DNA of 64,000 bases from Verrucomicrobiota bacterium (GCA_016219875.1 JACRJZ010000047.1:62001-126000), one strand, 5' to 3'. Counted from the first letter of the stretch, positions 1 to 8,304 are shown. Translations and numbers: made by a program. Notes: a model not told the origin generated them from the letters alone.

Positions 1-727
1 CTTCACTGCCGGCCAGAATGGGGACCAAGGAGCCATGCTTCCACAGAAACCGGTTCAGCCCGTAGCCGGGCGCCCGCTTGGCGGGAGGCGGGGCGTCGCA
101 GTTCGCGGGCACCTCCGTGCGCGCTTTGATCTCCGCGGCGTTCTGCCGCGTGAGGTGCTCCACCGTGCGGAAGATGTCCCGGAAATCATTCCCTGCTCCG
201 ACCATCCCGATGCGGCCATCGGCCAGAACGGCGGTGATCGCGGCGACGTGGTCCGCCGTGGTGCCATAAAGCGGGGCGCGCGCGCCGGACGAATTGTTCG
301 CGATCATCCCGCCCAGCGTGGCGCGCGAACTCGTGGCCACGTCTGGGCCGAAGCAAAACCCGTGCGGCTTGAGGAAGTCGTTCAATTGGTCCAGCACCAC
401 GCCCGCGCCGACCCAGACGGAGCGAGCTTCCAGATCCAGATCGAAGATTCTGCGATTGTGCCGCGCAAAGTCCACGACCAGTCCCTCGCCAATGGCCCCG
501 CCGACCAAGCCGCTGCCCGCGCCGCGCGGGACAACGGACACGCCCGCGTCCGCCGCCGCGCGGATGACCGCGCTGGCTTCCTGGGAGGAACGCGGAAACG
601 CGACGCCCATCGGCTCGATTTGGTAGATCGAGGCGTCCGTGGCATAGAGCTGCCGCGTGAGGTTGTCGAAGCGCACCTCACAGCCCGCGGCGACGAGGGC
701 TTGCTGGTGGCGCGAAAATAGGGACAT
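1..727 (-). CDS. FAD-binding oxidoreductase, GlcD-like (3' part beyond window)
   Basis: The first 242 residues are visible; the rest runs off the left edge. This is the FAD-binding (PCMH-type) half of a GlcD/lactate-dehydrogenase-like flavoprotein that oxidises a 2-hydroxy acid or similar substrate. The flavin pyrophosphate-binding segment PRGAGSGLVGGA lies at residues 67-78 and a second flavin contact, GGMIANNSSG, at 139-148. The ATG at 727 starts the domain where the family usually starts. The linker around residues 200-242 resembles the large FAD plus Fe-S fusion proteins (YdiJ-type), so the full protein may be near 1000 residues, but this cannot be seen. The decayed toxin gene ends 2 bases upstream. 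Confidence 0.85.
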   Translation of the reverse strand, partial: MSLFSRHQQALVAAGCEVRFDNLTRQLYATDASIYQIEPMGVAFPRSSQEASAVIRAAADAGVSVVPRGAGSGLVGGAIGEGLVVDFARHNRRIFDLDLEARSVWVGAGVVLDQLNDFLKPHGFCFGPDVATSSRATLGGMIANNSSGARAPLYGTTADHVAAITAVLADGRIGMVGAGNDFRDIFRTVEHLTRQNAAEIKARTEVPANCDAPPPAKRAPGYGLNRFLWKHGSLVPILAGSE

Positions 728-729
728 CT

Positions 730-876
730 TCAAGCTTGCTCGCCCACTTGTTGGAGCAGTTGCTCGTAGAGGGGAAGGCTCAGACGGAAATTCTGGTGGT
801 GGATCAACTGGTTCAGGGAGTGGCCGGTTGCTCCCAGCGAGATCAAGACCGAGGCATCGCTAACAACTGCGGGCAT
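730..876 (-). pseudogene. DUF3368 (PIN-like) toxin with internal deletion
   Basis: This 48-residue frame starts at an ATG inside the end of the UPF0175 gene (17-base overlap), as expected for the toxin of that pair. The N-terminus VVSDASVLISL is the first PIN-like strand with its acidic residue, as in DUF3368 proteins. It then jumps directly to LIHHQNFRLSLPLYEQLL, which resembles the C-terminal end of the same family. About 100 central residues, including the other acidic active-site positions, are absent. I read it as an in-frame deletion derivative that is unlikely to be a nuclease. Family assignment is from memory of the conserved ends. Confidence 0.65.
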
Positions 877-1114
877 AAGCGAGGTCTTCGGCCAACTCCT
901 GCGCGGAGTAATGCATGGGGACGCTACGCCGGGCGAGCACCGAGTTCATCTCGAATCGACTGAGTCCGGCCAGTTGCGCCGCTTTGCCGAGGCTCAAGAC
1001 CTGTTGCGCGTAGAGGGCCACCGTCAGTTCCAGCCGCAAGCGCGCTTCCAATTCTGGAGGCGGCACCCGCATTGCCTGGGAGACTTCATCCGGGATTTCC
1101 AGCGTTACGCTCAT
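860..1114 (-). CDS. UPF0175 family antitoxin
   Basis: This is an 84-residue protein of the UPF0175 family, small proteins usually paired with a DUF3368 PIN-like toxin. It opens with the typical strand VTLEIPDEV, followed by a helical segment (LELTVALYAQQVLSLGKAAQ) and the helix-turn-helix-like stretch AAQLAGLSRFEMNSVLARRS. That fits a DNA-binding antitoxin repressing its own operon. The start is the ATG at 1114. The downstream toxin frame overlaps its 3' end by 17 bases but has lost its middle, so this is probably an orphan antitoxin. Confidence 0.82.
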   Translation of the reverse strand: MSVTLEIPDEVSQAMRVPPPELEARLRLELTVALYAQQVLSLGKAAQLAGLSRFEMNSVLARRSVPMHYSAQELAEDLAYARSC

Positions 1115-1372
1115 GCCCGGACTTTAGCGCGCAGCGAGTCAGAAGCAAGGTCGTTGAACGACGCCCGCGGGTTGCCAACGAGGAGGCGCGGGAGGGCGGT
1201 GAGGGTGAGGAGGGCTACGCTCGAAAGAACGATGGTCCGCTGCTTGATGGGCGGCCTGGAGACTGGCACGGGCTGGTGCGGGTTGCCATGGTAATTTGTT
1301 TGCGGTCCGCCGCGCACAACCAATCTGTGTGGGGGCTTGCGTCAGGCGGAAGGCTTTGCTGAACTTCACCGC

Positions 1373-1831
1373 ATGGCAACACAGGCTTTGCAGGACCACG
1401 CCGCCGGCACTCCGGAAATCCTTTTCCAGCACACCACCACCCTGCGCGTGCGTTACAGCGAGACGGACCAGATGGGGACATTCTACAACTCTCGCGCGCT
1501 CGAGTGGTTCGAGTGCGGGCGCACGGAACTGCTCCGGGCGATGGGCTTGCCCTACACCGAGATCGAGGCGCGCGGGTTGTTCCTGCCGCTGGTGGAGGCA
1601 CATGTCGAGTTCCTGGGCCGCGCGCGTTACGACGATTTGCTGCAACTCACCGTCACGATGCAACTGGCTGGCCGGGCACGGGCGCGGCTGGATGTCCACA
1701 TCGTCAACGCCGACACGCAGCGGGGCGTGGCCAAGGGCTACACGGTCCACGCCTTCACGGACAAAGCCGGCAAGCCGATACGGCCGTCGGAGTGGTTCAT
1801 GAAGGCCGCGGTGAAGGCGAGCAGAGCTTGA
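1373..1831 (+). CDS. Acyl-CoA thioesterase, 4HBT/YbgC type
   Basis: This is a 152-residue hot-dog-fold thioesterase expected to hydrolyse acyl-CoA in the cytoplasm. The signature YSETDQMGTFYNSRALEWFE near residues 25-44 holds the family's catalytic Asp (ETDQMG) and the long hot-dog helix ending in GRTELLR. Length matches single-domain YbgC/FadM-like enzymes. I chose the ATG at 1373; an upstream in-frame TTG at 1337 would add 12 residues without family resemblance. No clear ribosome binding site is seen. It is followed by a palindromic repeat, not by a co-oriented partner, so the substrate cannot be inferred from context. Confidence 0.85.
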   Translation: MATQALQDHAAGTPEILFQHTTTLRVRYSETDQMGTFYNSRALEWFECGRTELLRAMGLPYTEIEARGLFLPLVEAHVEFLGRARYDDLLQLTVTMQLAGRARARLDVHIVNADTQRGVAKGYTVHAFTDKAGKPIRPSEWFMKAAVKASRA

Positions 1832-1877
1832 CGCATTTCGGAACAGGCCGAGTCCAGAGTGGCGACTGCAAAATCTC

Positions 1878-1971
1878 GTAGCAGCCGAGGTGACGAGGCT
1901 CTGATCAAGAAATCCGCAATCTGCAATCTGCAATTCGCAATTGAAGCGGGCCTCCTTACGTCGGCTGCTAC
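1878..1971. repeat. Palindromic repeat, family A copy 1
   Basis: The left arm begins GTAGCAGCCGA and the right arm ends TCGGCTGCTAC, so the ends are exact inverted complements. The arms continue imperfectly (GACGAGGCTC against GGGCCTCCTTACG). The loop contains short CAATCTG tandem units. A near-perfect copy lies at 26040-26104. The element occupies most of the gap between the thioesterase and iorA genes. Confidence 0.85.
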
Positions 1972-2053
1972 AGTTTCGGAATTGGCTTTGGGTTCGCTGC
2001 AATTTCCTTTGTGCAACGGCGGCTGAACCCGCTAGAAACACCCCGCATTTGTC

Positions 2054-3664
2054 ATGACTGAGTCGAATCGATTGTTGCTGAGCGGCGATGAAGCGGTGGC
2101 GCTGGCCGCCTTCCACGCGGGCGTCGCGCTGGGCGCCGGCTATCCGGGCACGCCCTCCACAGAAATTCTGGAGCACTTCGCCGAACTTGGCGGGCACGCC
2201 CAGTGGTCGCCGAACGAGAAGGTCGCCCTGGAGGTCGCCATCGGCGGGGCCTTCGCCGGGGCGCGCTCCATCGCGACGATGAAGCACGTGGGGCTGAACG
2301 TCGCGGCGGACCCTCTTTTCACCGTGGCCTACACGGGCGTGACCAGCGCGCTGGTCGTCATTTCGGCGGACGATCCCGGCCTAGCTTCCAGCCAAAACGA
2401 ACAGGACAACCGCCGTTACGCCGTTGCCGCCGGGGTTCCGATGGTCGAGCCGGCGGATTCGCAGGAGGCGTACGACCTCTTCTTCGCTGCGGTTGAGTTG
2501 TCGGAGCGATGGCAGGTTCCCGTGCTCTATCGCATGACGACTCGCGTCTGCCACGCGAAGACGCTGGTGACGCCGCGCGAGCCGGTGAAGGATGCCCCGA
2601 AAGCGAATTACGTCAAAGACGTGCCGGGGCGCGTGATGATCCCGGCCTACGCTCGGCCAGCGCACTCGAAGTTGCGGAAGAAACTCGCGGAGATCGCGGC
2701 GTGGAACGAGACGTGTGCGCTCAACCACTTCATCCCTGGTGACCGCAAGCTGGGGATCATCACGTCGGGCATCAGTTGCGTTCACGCGCGGGAAGCCGCG
2801 CCCGAGGCGGGCTTCCTGAAACTGAGCGTCACGTATCCGCTGCCCGTGGAGAAGATCAGGCAGTTCGTTCAAGGGGTGGACCGCTGCGTGGTGATCGAAG
2901 AAGGCGATCCGTATTTGGCGGAATCCATCCGCGCTGAAGGCATCAAGGTGGAGGCCAAGCCGGAGATGTTCCGCTTCGGCGAACTGAACGTGAACCGTGT
3001 CCGCCGCATTCTGGCGAACGACACTTCTCCAGAGCCGCAAGCGAAGCCGGGCAAGCCGCCGCAACTCTGTGAAGGCTGCTCGCATCGCGTGGTCTTCGAC
3101 ACACTGCGGGACTTGGGCTGCATCGTCACGGGCGACATCGGCTGTTACACGCTGGGCGTGCTGGCACCGTTCAGCGCCATCGACACTTGCGTGTGCATGG
3201 GCGCGAGCTTGGGCGTGGGTCTGGGCATGAGGCACACGCTGCCCCCGGAGCAGGCCCGGCGCGTTGTCAGCGTGATCGGCGACAGCACCTTCATGCACAG
3301 TGGCATCACGGGCCTGTTGGAGATGGTCTATAACCCGCCGCCGACCGGGCACGTCCTCATCATCCTGGACAACAGCACCACGGCGATGACCGGCCACCAA
3401 GAGCATCCCGGCACGGGCCGCAACTTGCTGCACGAGCCGGCGCACAAGGTGAAGTTCGAGGACTTGGCCAAGGCGATGGGCCTGAAGCGCGTCGTCGTGG
3501 TCGATCCGCGTCCCGGCAATCCAGAAGTGAAGAAAGTCATCACCGAAAGCCTGGCTTCGGACGAACTCACGCTCATCGTGGCTCGGCGGCCGTGCATCCT
3601 GATCGCGCCGCAGATTCGCGAATGGGAGAGATGCTCGGTGGCGTGCGACAAGGCGGAGGCGTGA
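2054..3664 (+). CDS. iorA: Indolepyruvate:ferredoxin oxidoreductase, alpha subunit (lacks ferredoxin domain)
   Basis: This 536-residue protein is the thiamine-diphosphate catalytic subunit that oxidatively decarboxylates aryl pyruvates to acyl-CoA, passing electrons to ferredoxin. The N-terminal pyrimidine-binding domain has GYPGTPSTEI and ATMKHVGLN. The TPP-binding domain contains GDIGCYTLGVLAPF and GDSTFMHSGITGLLEM. The cysteines in CEGCSHR match the family. Typical IorA is longer and ends in a domain with two 4Fe-4S clusters. Here the protein stops soon after ARRPCIL, so that domain is missing. The beta subunit lies at 4475, separated by a toxin-antitoxin pair. The start is the ATG at 2054; function is confident, the electron route is not. 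Confidence 0.92.
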   Translation: MTESNRLLLSGDEAVALAAFHAGVALGAGYPGTPSTEILEHFAELGGHAQWSPNEKVALEVAIGGAFAGARSIATMKHVGLNVAADPLFTVAYTGVTSALVVISADDPGLASSQNEQDNRRYAVAAGVPMVEPADSQEAYDLFFAAVELSERWQVPVLYRMTTRVCHAKTLVTPREPVKDAPKANYVKDVPGRVMIPAYARPAHSKLRKKLAEIAAWNETCALNHFIPGDRKLGIITSGISCVHAREAAPEAGFLKLSVTYPLPVEKIRQFVQGVDRCVVIEEGDPYLAESIRAEGIKVEAKPEMFRFGELNVNRVRRILANDTSPEPQAKPGKPPQLCEGCSHRVVFDTLRDLGCIVTGDIGCYTLGVLAPFSAIDTCVCMGASLGVGLGMRHTLPPEQARRVVSVIGDSTFMHSGITGLLEMVYNPPPTGHVLIILDNSTTAMTGHQEHPGTGRNLLHEPAHKVKFEDLAKAMGLKRVVVVDPRPGNPEVKKVITESLASDELTLIVARRPCILIAPQIREWERCSVACDKAEA

Positions 3665-3735
3665 TTATGCTTCGACGCGTTTCTCCAGAAGCAAGTCTTG
3701 AAGCCCCACCCGTGGCGGACTACGGTTGAACGGCC

Positions 3736-4071
3736 ATGAAAGTATTGCTGGAAATCGAGAAGTCTTTGCCCGCCCTGACCCGCGCGGAGAAGGCGCAGTT
3801 GCTGCAATGGACGGTGCGCGATTTGGGCGATGCTTTTCCAGGTATCGAGAGCACGCCCGACGTCTGCGGCGGTGAGCCATGCGTGGTGCGCACGCGCATC
3901 CCCGTGTGGGTGCTGGAGCAGGCCCGGCGGCTCGGCACCAGCGAGGCTGACTTGCTGCGGGCCTATCCTACCTTGCGCGCCGAAGACCTCGTGAATGCCC
4001 ATGCCTACGCCCGCGCTCACGCCGCGGAAATTGAACAGCAAATCCGCGACAACGAAGAGGCCGACGAATGA
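3736..4071 (+). CDS. DUF433 antitoxin
   Basis: This is a 111-residue protein with a C-terminal DUF433 helix-turn-helix region: GGEPCVVRTRIPVWVLEQAR, then LRAYPTLRAEDLVNAHAYAR. Proteins of this type are the DNA-binding partner of DUF5615 PIN-like toxins. Its stop overlaps the next gene's ATG by 4 bases (ATGA), which indicates translational coupling. The N-terminal ~45 residues (SLPALTRAEKAQLLQWTV) are an extra helical segment seen in some members of this antitoxin type. The pair sits between the two subunits of indolepyruvate oxidoreductase, an unusual place. Confidence 0.85.
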   Translation: MKVLLEIEKSLPALTRAEKAQLLQWTVRDLGDAFPGIESTPDVCGGEPCVVRTRIPVWVLEQARRLGTSEADLLRAYPTLRAEDLVNAHAYARAHAAEIEQQIRDNEEADE

Positions 4072-4406
4072 GCCGGCTCTACGCGAACGAGAACTTTCCG
4101 CGCCCCGTCGTGCTGGAGTTGCGCCACCACGGCCATGATGTGCTCACGGTTCAAGAAGCAGGCAAAGCGAGCCGGTCCCTCCCTGACGAGGCGGTTTTGA
4201 AGTTTGCGACGGATGACGGCAGGGCCGTCTTGACGATCAACCGCCTGCATTTCCTGCGATTGCACCGGCGGTTCCCCGGTCATGCCGGCATCATCGTCTG
4301 CACGTTTGACCCCGATTTTCCCGGCCAGGCCGCGCGCATCCACGCCGCGATTTCAGCGCAGACAACGCTGACCGGCTCTCTGCTGCGGATCAACCGACTG
4401 GCTTGA
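4068..4406 (+). CDS. DUF5615 PIN-like toxin
   Basis: This is a 112-residue protein matching DUF5615, a PIN-like nuclease fold paired with DUF433. The N-terminal YANENFPRPVVLELRHHGHD has the usual first acidic residue and the helix before HDVLTVQEAG. VLTINRLHFLRLH and the central DDGRAVLT supply the second acidic cluster, where related proteins have TNDxDF; here the segment reads TINRLHF, so one usual Asp is replaced by Arg. It overlaps the antitoxin by 4 bases. RNase activity is inferred from the family only. Confidence 0.83.
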   Translation: MSRLYANENFPRPVVLELRHHGHDVLTVQEAGKASRSLPDEAVLKFATDDGRAVLTINRLHFLRLHRRFPGHAGIIVCTFDPDFPGQAARIHAAISAQTTLTGSLLRINRLA

Positions 4407-4474
4407 TGAATGGCAAAGTGGATTTCCAGAGAATTGCTCAGCCAGACGGCAGCCTCGATAATCATCCTCATTGC

Positions 4475-4948
4475 ATGACCCCCTGCAAAGTCACCAACAT
4501 CGTCATCGGCGGCCTGGGCGGCCAAGGCGTGCTCCGGTCCTCCGACATCCTCGCCGACGCCGCCGTGCGCGCTGGCTTCGACGTGAAGAAAAGCGAACTG
4601 CACGGCATGAGCCAGCGCGGTGGATCCGTGAGCAGCGACATCCGTTTTGGCGAACGGGTTTTCAGCCCGATGGTGCCGGCGGGCGAGGCGGACTTCCTCC
4701 TCATTCTCACGGCGGACCAGGTGGAGCCGAACCGCCATGTCTTGCGCGAGGGCGGCAAGTTGATCCTTCCTGACCTCATCGACGCCAACAAGCTCTTCAA
4801 TCGGAAGAGCGTGAATGTCGCTCTCCTCGGCGTGCTGAGCCGCGATCTGCCAATCTCAGAAGAGCATTGGCTGGCGGCCATCCGAGCGAACTTTTCCGAG
4901 AAGCTGGTCGTGGCGAACGAGCAAGCCTTCAAGCTTGGGCGGGGATAG
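4475..4948 (+). CDS. iorB: Indolepyruvate:ferredoxin oxidoreductase, beta subunit
   Basis: This 157-residue protein is the gamma-type subunit that completes the IorAB enzyme. It begins with the family's nucleotide-fold strand NIVIGGLGGQGVLRSSDIL and contains the diagnostic KKSELHGMSQRGGSVSSDIRFG. An in-frame ATG at 4406 overlaps the toxin stop and would add 23 residues. I prefer 4475 because the family starts just before NIVIGG. IorB normally follows iorA directly. Here 810 bases containing a toxin-antitoxin pair intervene, but all four genes run the same way and could still be co-transcribed. Confidence 0.9.
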   Translation: MTPCKVTNIVIGGLGGQGVLRSSDILADAAVRAGFDVKKSELHGMSQRGGSVSSDIRFGERVFSPMVPAGEADFLLILTADQVEPNRHVLREGGKLILPDLIDANKLFNRKSVNVALLGVLSRDLPISEEHWLAAIRANFSEKLVVANEQAFKLGRG

Positions 4949-5008
4949 TGACGACGATTCGCGGAATGGGATTTGAACTGAGGACGCGTGGTGGGCACAC
5001 TCGCGTCC

Positions 5009-6631
5009 ATGAACATCGTCCGCATTCCTGCGACAGCGATTCCACTCCTGCTCGCGCTGCTGGTCCCGGCGAGAGCCGCCCAGACTTCGGCTCCGATCAC
5101 ACCTCCGGCCAAAGTCCCCGGCGTGGTCATCGACCACAGCCCGCAGTCCTCCGGACTCTACATCGGCTCACCTAGCCTGGCGATCCTGCCGAACGGCGAT
5201 TACGTGGCATCGCACGATTTCTTCGGTCCGAAGTCTGCCGAACACCAAAGCGCGCGGAGTGTGGTGTTTCGGTCTGCCGATCGGGGCCAGACGTGGAGAA
5301 AGGCTTCAGAGATTCAGGGCGCGTTCTGGTCCACGCTCTTTGTGCATCGCGGCGCGCTCTACCTCCTCGGCACGGATCGGCACCACGGCAATGCCCTCAT
5401 CCGGCGCTCGCTCGATGGCGGCGCGACCTGGACTTCACCGACCAACTCCACCACCGGTCTGCTGCGTGACAACGGCGAATACCACTGCGCGCCCGTGCCG
5501 GTCATCGAACACGCGGGCCGGCTCTGGCGCGGCATGGAGTGGCGCAACCCGCCCGTCGCGTGGGGCATCAACTACCGTGCCGGCATGTTGAGCGTACCGG
5601 TCGAGGCTGACCTGCTGGACGCCGCGAACTGGATTTCCTGTGAGTTCTTGCCGAGTAGCCGCGAGTGGAACGGTGGCGACATGGGCGCGTGGCTGGAAGG
5701 CAATGCCGTCGTCACGCTGGCGGGAGAATTGGTGGATGTCCTGCGCGTGCAAACGAAATCGCCCGACGAGAAAGCCGCCCTCGTCCGTATCAGCGCGGAT
5801 GGCAGGAAGGCGTCGTTCGATCCGGCGACGGGCTTCATCAGCTTTCCCGGCGGGGCGAAGAAATTCACCATCCGCTTCGATCCACAGACGAGAAGCTATT
5901 GGTCACTGGCCAGCATCGTTCACGCCCGGCACCGCGCGGACAATCCTGGCGGCATCCGCAACACCCTCGCGCTCGTCTGCTCGCCGAACCTCACCAATTG
6001 GACCACGCGCTGCATTCTGCTCTACCACCCGGATACGGCGAAGCACGGCTTCCAATACGTGGACTGGCTGTTCGACGGCGATGACATCATCGCGGCCTGC
6101 CGGACGGCCTACGACGACGGCGACGCCGGAGCACGGAACAACCACGACGCGAACTTCCTGACCTTTCATCGCGTCGCAAACTTCCGCACCAAGACGATGG
6201 CCGACTCCGTGCCGATGCCGGAGGTGGCGGCGCCGATGCGGCAAGAAACCGGCGACTTCACGATCTTGGGCCACGGTTGGTCGTTGGCGAAGTTGGCCAA
6301 CGACGAGCGCGCTTTCGCCAACCGCAATTACGTCTGGAAGGAAATCCCGGAGAAGTTCGGCGGCTGGCGCTACACCCAGACGAGCGGCGGTGAGCGCGCC
6401 GAAATCAGCGTCAAAGCGAAGCGCGCCACCACGCTCCACTTCGCCACCACGCTCTCGCAGGCCAAATTCAGTGCGTCTGGTTGGACACCGGTGCCTGGCA
6501 CGACTTTCCACTACACTGACGGCGGCAAAACCAAGATGACCGTCTTTAGCCGGTCGCTGAAGGCCGGCGATGAAGTGGCGATCCCGCAAGGCAACTGGAC
6601 CGGCGGGCTGTTGCTGATCCCTCGCGAGTGA
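5009..6631 (+). CDS. Secreted sialidase-like (BNR repeat) glycosidase
   Basis: This is a 540-residue exported protein. The signal peptide covers about residues 1-24 (hydrophobic IPLLLALLVPARA). It is a six-bladed beta-propeller of the exo-alpha-sialidase superfamily, shown by two Asp boxes: SADRGQTW at residues 89-96 and SLDGGATW at 134-141. The arginine and acidic catalytic residues of true sialidases cannot be assigned by eye, so activity on sialic acid is uncertain; many Verrucomicrobiota homologues act on other glycans or have unknown targets. The C-terminal ~150 residues form a separate beta-rich part. The start at 5009 was chosen over a GTG at 4988 because the signal peptide starts there. 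Confidence 0.82.
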   Translation: MNIVRIPATAIPLLLALLVPARAAQTSAPITPPAKVPGVVIDHSPQSSGLYIGSPSLAILPNGDYVASHDFFGPKSAEHQSARSVVFRSADRGQTWRKASEIQGAFWSTLFVHRGALYLLGTDRHHGNALIRRSLDGGATWTSPTNSTTGLLRDNGEYHCAPVPVIEHAGRLWRGMEWRNPPVAWGINYRAGMLSVPVEADLLDAANWISCEFLPSSREWNGGDMGAWLEGNAVVTLAGELVDVLRVQTKSPDEKAALVRISADGRKASFDPATGFISFPGGAKKFTIRFDPQTRSYWSLASIVHARHRADNPGGIRNTLALVCSPNLTNWTTRCILLYHPDTAKHGFQYVDWLFDGDDIIAACRTAYDDGDAGARNNHDANFLTFHRVANFRTKTMADSVPMPEVAAPMRQETGDFTILGHGWSLAKLANDERAFANRNYVWKEIPEKFGGWRYTQTSGGERAEISVKAKRATTLHFATTLSQAKFSASGWTPVPGTTFHYTDGGKTKMTVFSRSLKAGDEVAIPQGNWTGGLLLIPRE

Positions 6632-6696
6632 GCGCGCGTGGCGGGAGTCTGTTGCTTCGCTTGCCACGCGGCTCGCGTTCCGCCTAAGCTCCGCCC

Positions 6697-7419
6697 ATGC
6701 TTAACGCATCGCTACGTTCGTTTGTTTCCGTCGCCCGCTCTTCCGCCGTCTGCCCTCTGCTCGCGGTCCTGAGCATCGCTTGCTGTGTCCTTTCCCTCCG
6801 TGCCGCCGAGGCAACAGACACCCAAAGCGCGCTGGAGGCTGATCCGCAAGGCTGGGTGGACATCCTGCCGTCCGCCGAGCTCAAGGGCTGGTATCGGGTG
6901 CCGGTCCCGCCCACCGGCAAACTGGGCCGTGACCAGTGGCACGTCGATGCCACGAAGAAGCTCCTGGTTTGCGACGGCGACGGCGGCCACGACATGTTGC
7001 TGACGGAACAAGAATACGGCGACGCCATCTTCCACTTCGAGTTCCGCTACACGAAGGTCGAGGGCAAGACCGGCTACAACAGCGGCGCTTACGTCCGCAA
7101 TTCCAAGGATGGCGCGATCTGGCACCAGGCCCAGTTCGGCGACGCCAAAGACGGCTTCCTGTTCGGCCAGACTCCCGGCACCGACAGCAAAAAGAAGTCT
7201 TTCAGTCTGAAGAACCAGGTGAAGGACGGTCGTGTGAAACCCGCTGGCGAGTGGAACTCGGTGGAAGTGACCGCCCGCGGCAAGACGCTCACGCTTTGGA
7301 TCAACGGCGCCGTCACCTGCCAATTCGACGGATGCGCCGCGGAGAAAGGACATCTCGGCGTCGAAGGCGAAGGCTACCGGATCGAGTTTCGCAACCTGAA
7401 GGTGAAGGAACTGCGGTAG
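6697..7419 (+). CDS. DUF1080 / 3-keto-disaccharide hydrolase domain lipid-free secreted protein
   Basis: This is a 240-residue protein with a signal peptide (residues 1-36, ending near SLRAAEA) and one DUF1080 domain, a jelly-roll fold related to concanavalin-like glycosidases and assigned to 3-keto-disaccharide hydrolases. Family landmarks are AELKGWYRV at the start, FHFEFRYTKVEGKTGYNSG, GAYVRNS, AGEWNSVEVTARGKTLTLWING and the closing IEFRNLKVKEL. DUF1080 proteins are greatly expanded in Verrucomicrobiota and Planctomycetota. It follows the sialidase-like gene by about 65 bases on the same strand, so joint work on polysaccharide breakdown is plausible but not proven. Confidence 0.88.
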   Translation: MLNASLRSFVSVARSSAVCPLLAVLSIACCVLSLRAAEATDTQSALEADPQGWVDILPSAELKGWYRVPVPPTGKLGRDQWHVDATKKLLVCDGDGGHDMLLTEQEYGDAIFHFEFRYTKVEGKTGYNSGAYVRNSKDGAIWHQAQFGDAKDGFLFGQTPGTDSKKKSFSLKNQVKDGRVKPAGEWNSVEVTARGKTLTLWINGAVTCQFDGCAAEKGHLGVEGEGYRIEFRNLKVKELR

Positions 7420-7439
7420 CCGCCATTCTGACCACGATC

Positions 7440-7510
7440 GTAGCGGCGTCTCGGCAGAGCGCCGCGGCTGCAGGGGCAAAAACGGCGGCGCTCTGCCGAG
7501 ACGCCGCTAC
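7440..7510. repeat. Perfect inverted repeat (family G)
   Basis: Arms of about 25 bases are exact inverted complements. The left begins GTAGCGGCGTCTCGGCAGAG and the right ends with its complement, around a loop of about 21 bases. It lies between the convergent DUF1080 and AlkA genes and could end transcription from both sides, although it lacks a T-run. No second copy was found in this window. Confidence 0.85.
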
Positions 7511-7579
7511 GACTTGTCGGCGCTTCAAACTGATGGTGAGAACCGGGGAAGGCCTTGGAGGAGCGGTCAGCGCGCCCCT

Positions 7580-8200
7580 TCACCAGCCGTCGCTCTTGAG
7601 AAAATCGGCGGCCCGCCACAGATACAGCGCAGCCGTGGTGCGATGGGGCGCCCAGCGCGCGCCGAAACGGTCGAGCGCTTCCGGTTCCGGGAGCTTCCGT
7701 TTGCCGTAGGTGAACTGAAAGCCCTTCCGCACGCCTAGATCGTGGACGGGCAACACGTCGGGCCGGCCCAGGTTAAAGATGAGCAGCATCTCGACCGTCC
7801 ACCGGCCCACACCCTTGACTTCCGTGAGCCGCGCCACGAGTTCCTCATCAGCCATTCGGTCACAGTCCTCGAGGGACGGGACCAAGCCGTCCACGGTCTT
7901 CTGGGCGATGTCGAGGACGTAGCCGGCCTTGGGCTTGGACAGGCCCGCGCTCCTGAGCCGCTCTGGCGAAACTCGGAGCACGGCCTCTGGCGCGGGAAAT
8001 TCGCCGTCGCCAAACAGCGCCTGGAACCGGCCCAGAATGGTAGCGGCGGCCTTGCCGCTGAGTTGCTGGTGGATGATGGCGTGGGTCAGCGACTGGAACG
8101 GGGCGAGCCGGCGAGGCCGGAACCGGATTGGACCGATGCGTTCAATCAAGCCAGCCAGAACGGGGTCGGCTTTCAAGTGCTCAAGCGCGCGTTTGTTCAC
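7580..8200 (-). CDS. DNA-3-methyladenine glycosylase II-like (AlkA/HhH-GPD)
   Basis: This 206-residue protein is a helix-hairpin-helix base-excision glycosylase that removes alkylated purines. The HhH-GPD core is LTEVKGVGRWTVEMLLIF, followed by the loop LPVHDLGVRKG, which holds the catalytic Asp (VHD, where E. coli AlkA-like enzymes have VDD). LTHAIIHQQLSGKAA is the typical helix at the domain start. The frame extends upstream to a TTG at 8290, but the extra 30 residues are low-complexity and lack family resemblance. I therefore chose the GTG at 8200. It is a minimal form without AlkA's N-terminal beta domain. Confidence 0.86.
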   Translation of the reverse strand: MNKRALEHLKADPVLAGLIERIGPIRFRPRRLAPFQSLTHAIIHQQLSGKAAATILGRFQALFGDGEFPAPEAVLRVSPERLRSAGLSKPKAGYVLDIAQKTVDGLVPSLEDCDRMADEELVARLTEVKGVGRWTVEMLLIFNLGRPDVLPVHDLGVRKGFQFTYGKRKLPEPEALDRFGARWAPHRTTAALYLWRAADFLKSDGW

Positions 8201-8304
8201 GCGCGAAGTCTCACGGTTCTGAGCGGAGGAGGCAAGTCGGGGAGAGGGAGGGTCGCGCCCTTCATGGTTGCCGCTCGGCGTGAGAGCCAACTTCGTTTGC
8301 CAGC

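Noticed and set aside
1111..1323. Minus-strand frame of 70 residues ending with a 4-base overlap on the UPF0175 start
   Set aside because: The overlap looks tempting, but the sequence has no family resemblance, starts with TTG and has weak codon bias.
1139..2287. Long minus-strand frame opposite the thioesterase and iorA
   Set aside because: It runs antisense to two convincing genes and through repeat family A; composition is that of a shadow frame.
7440..7510. Intrinsic terminator
   Set aside because: The hairpin is long and perfect but there is no T-run on either side, so I list it as a repeat only.
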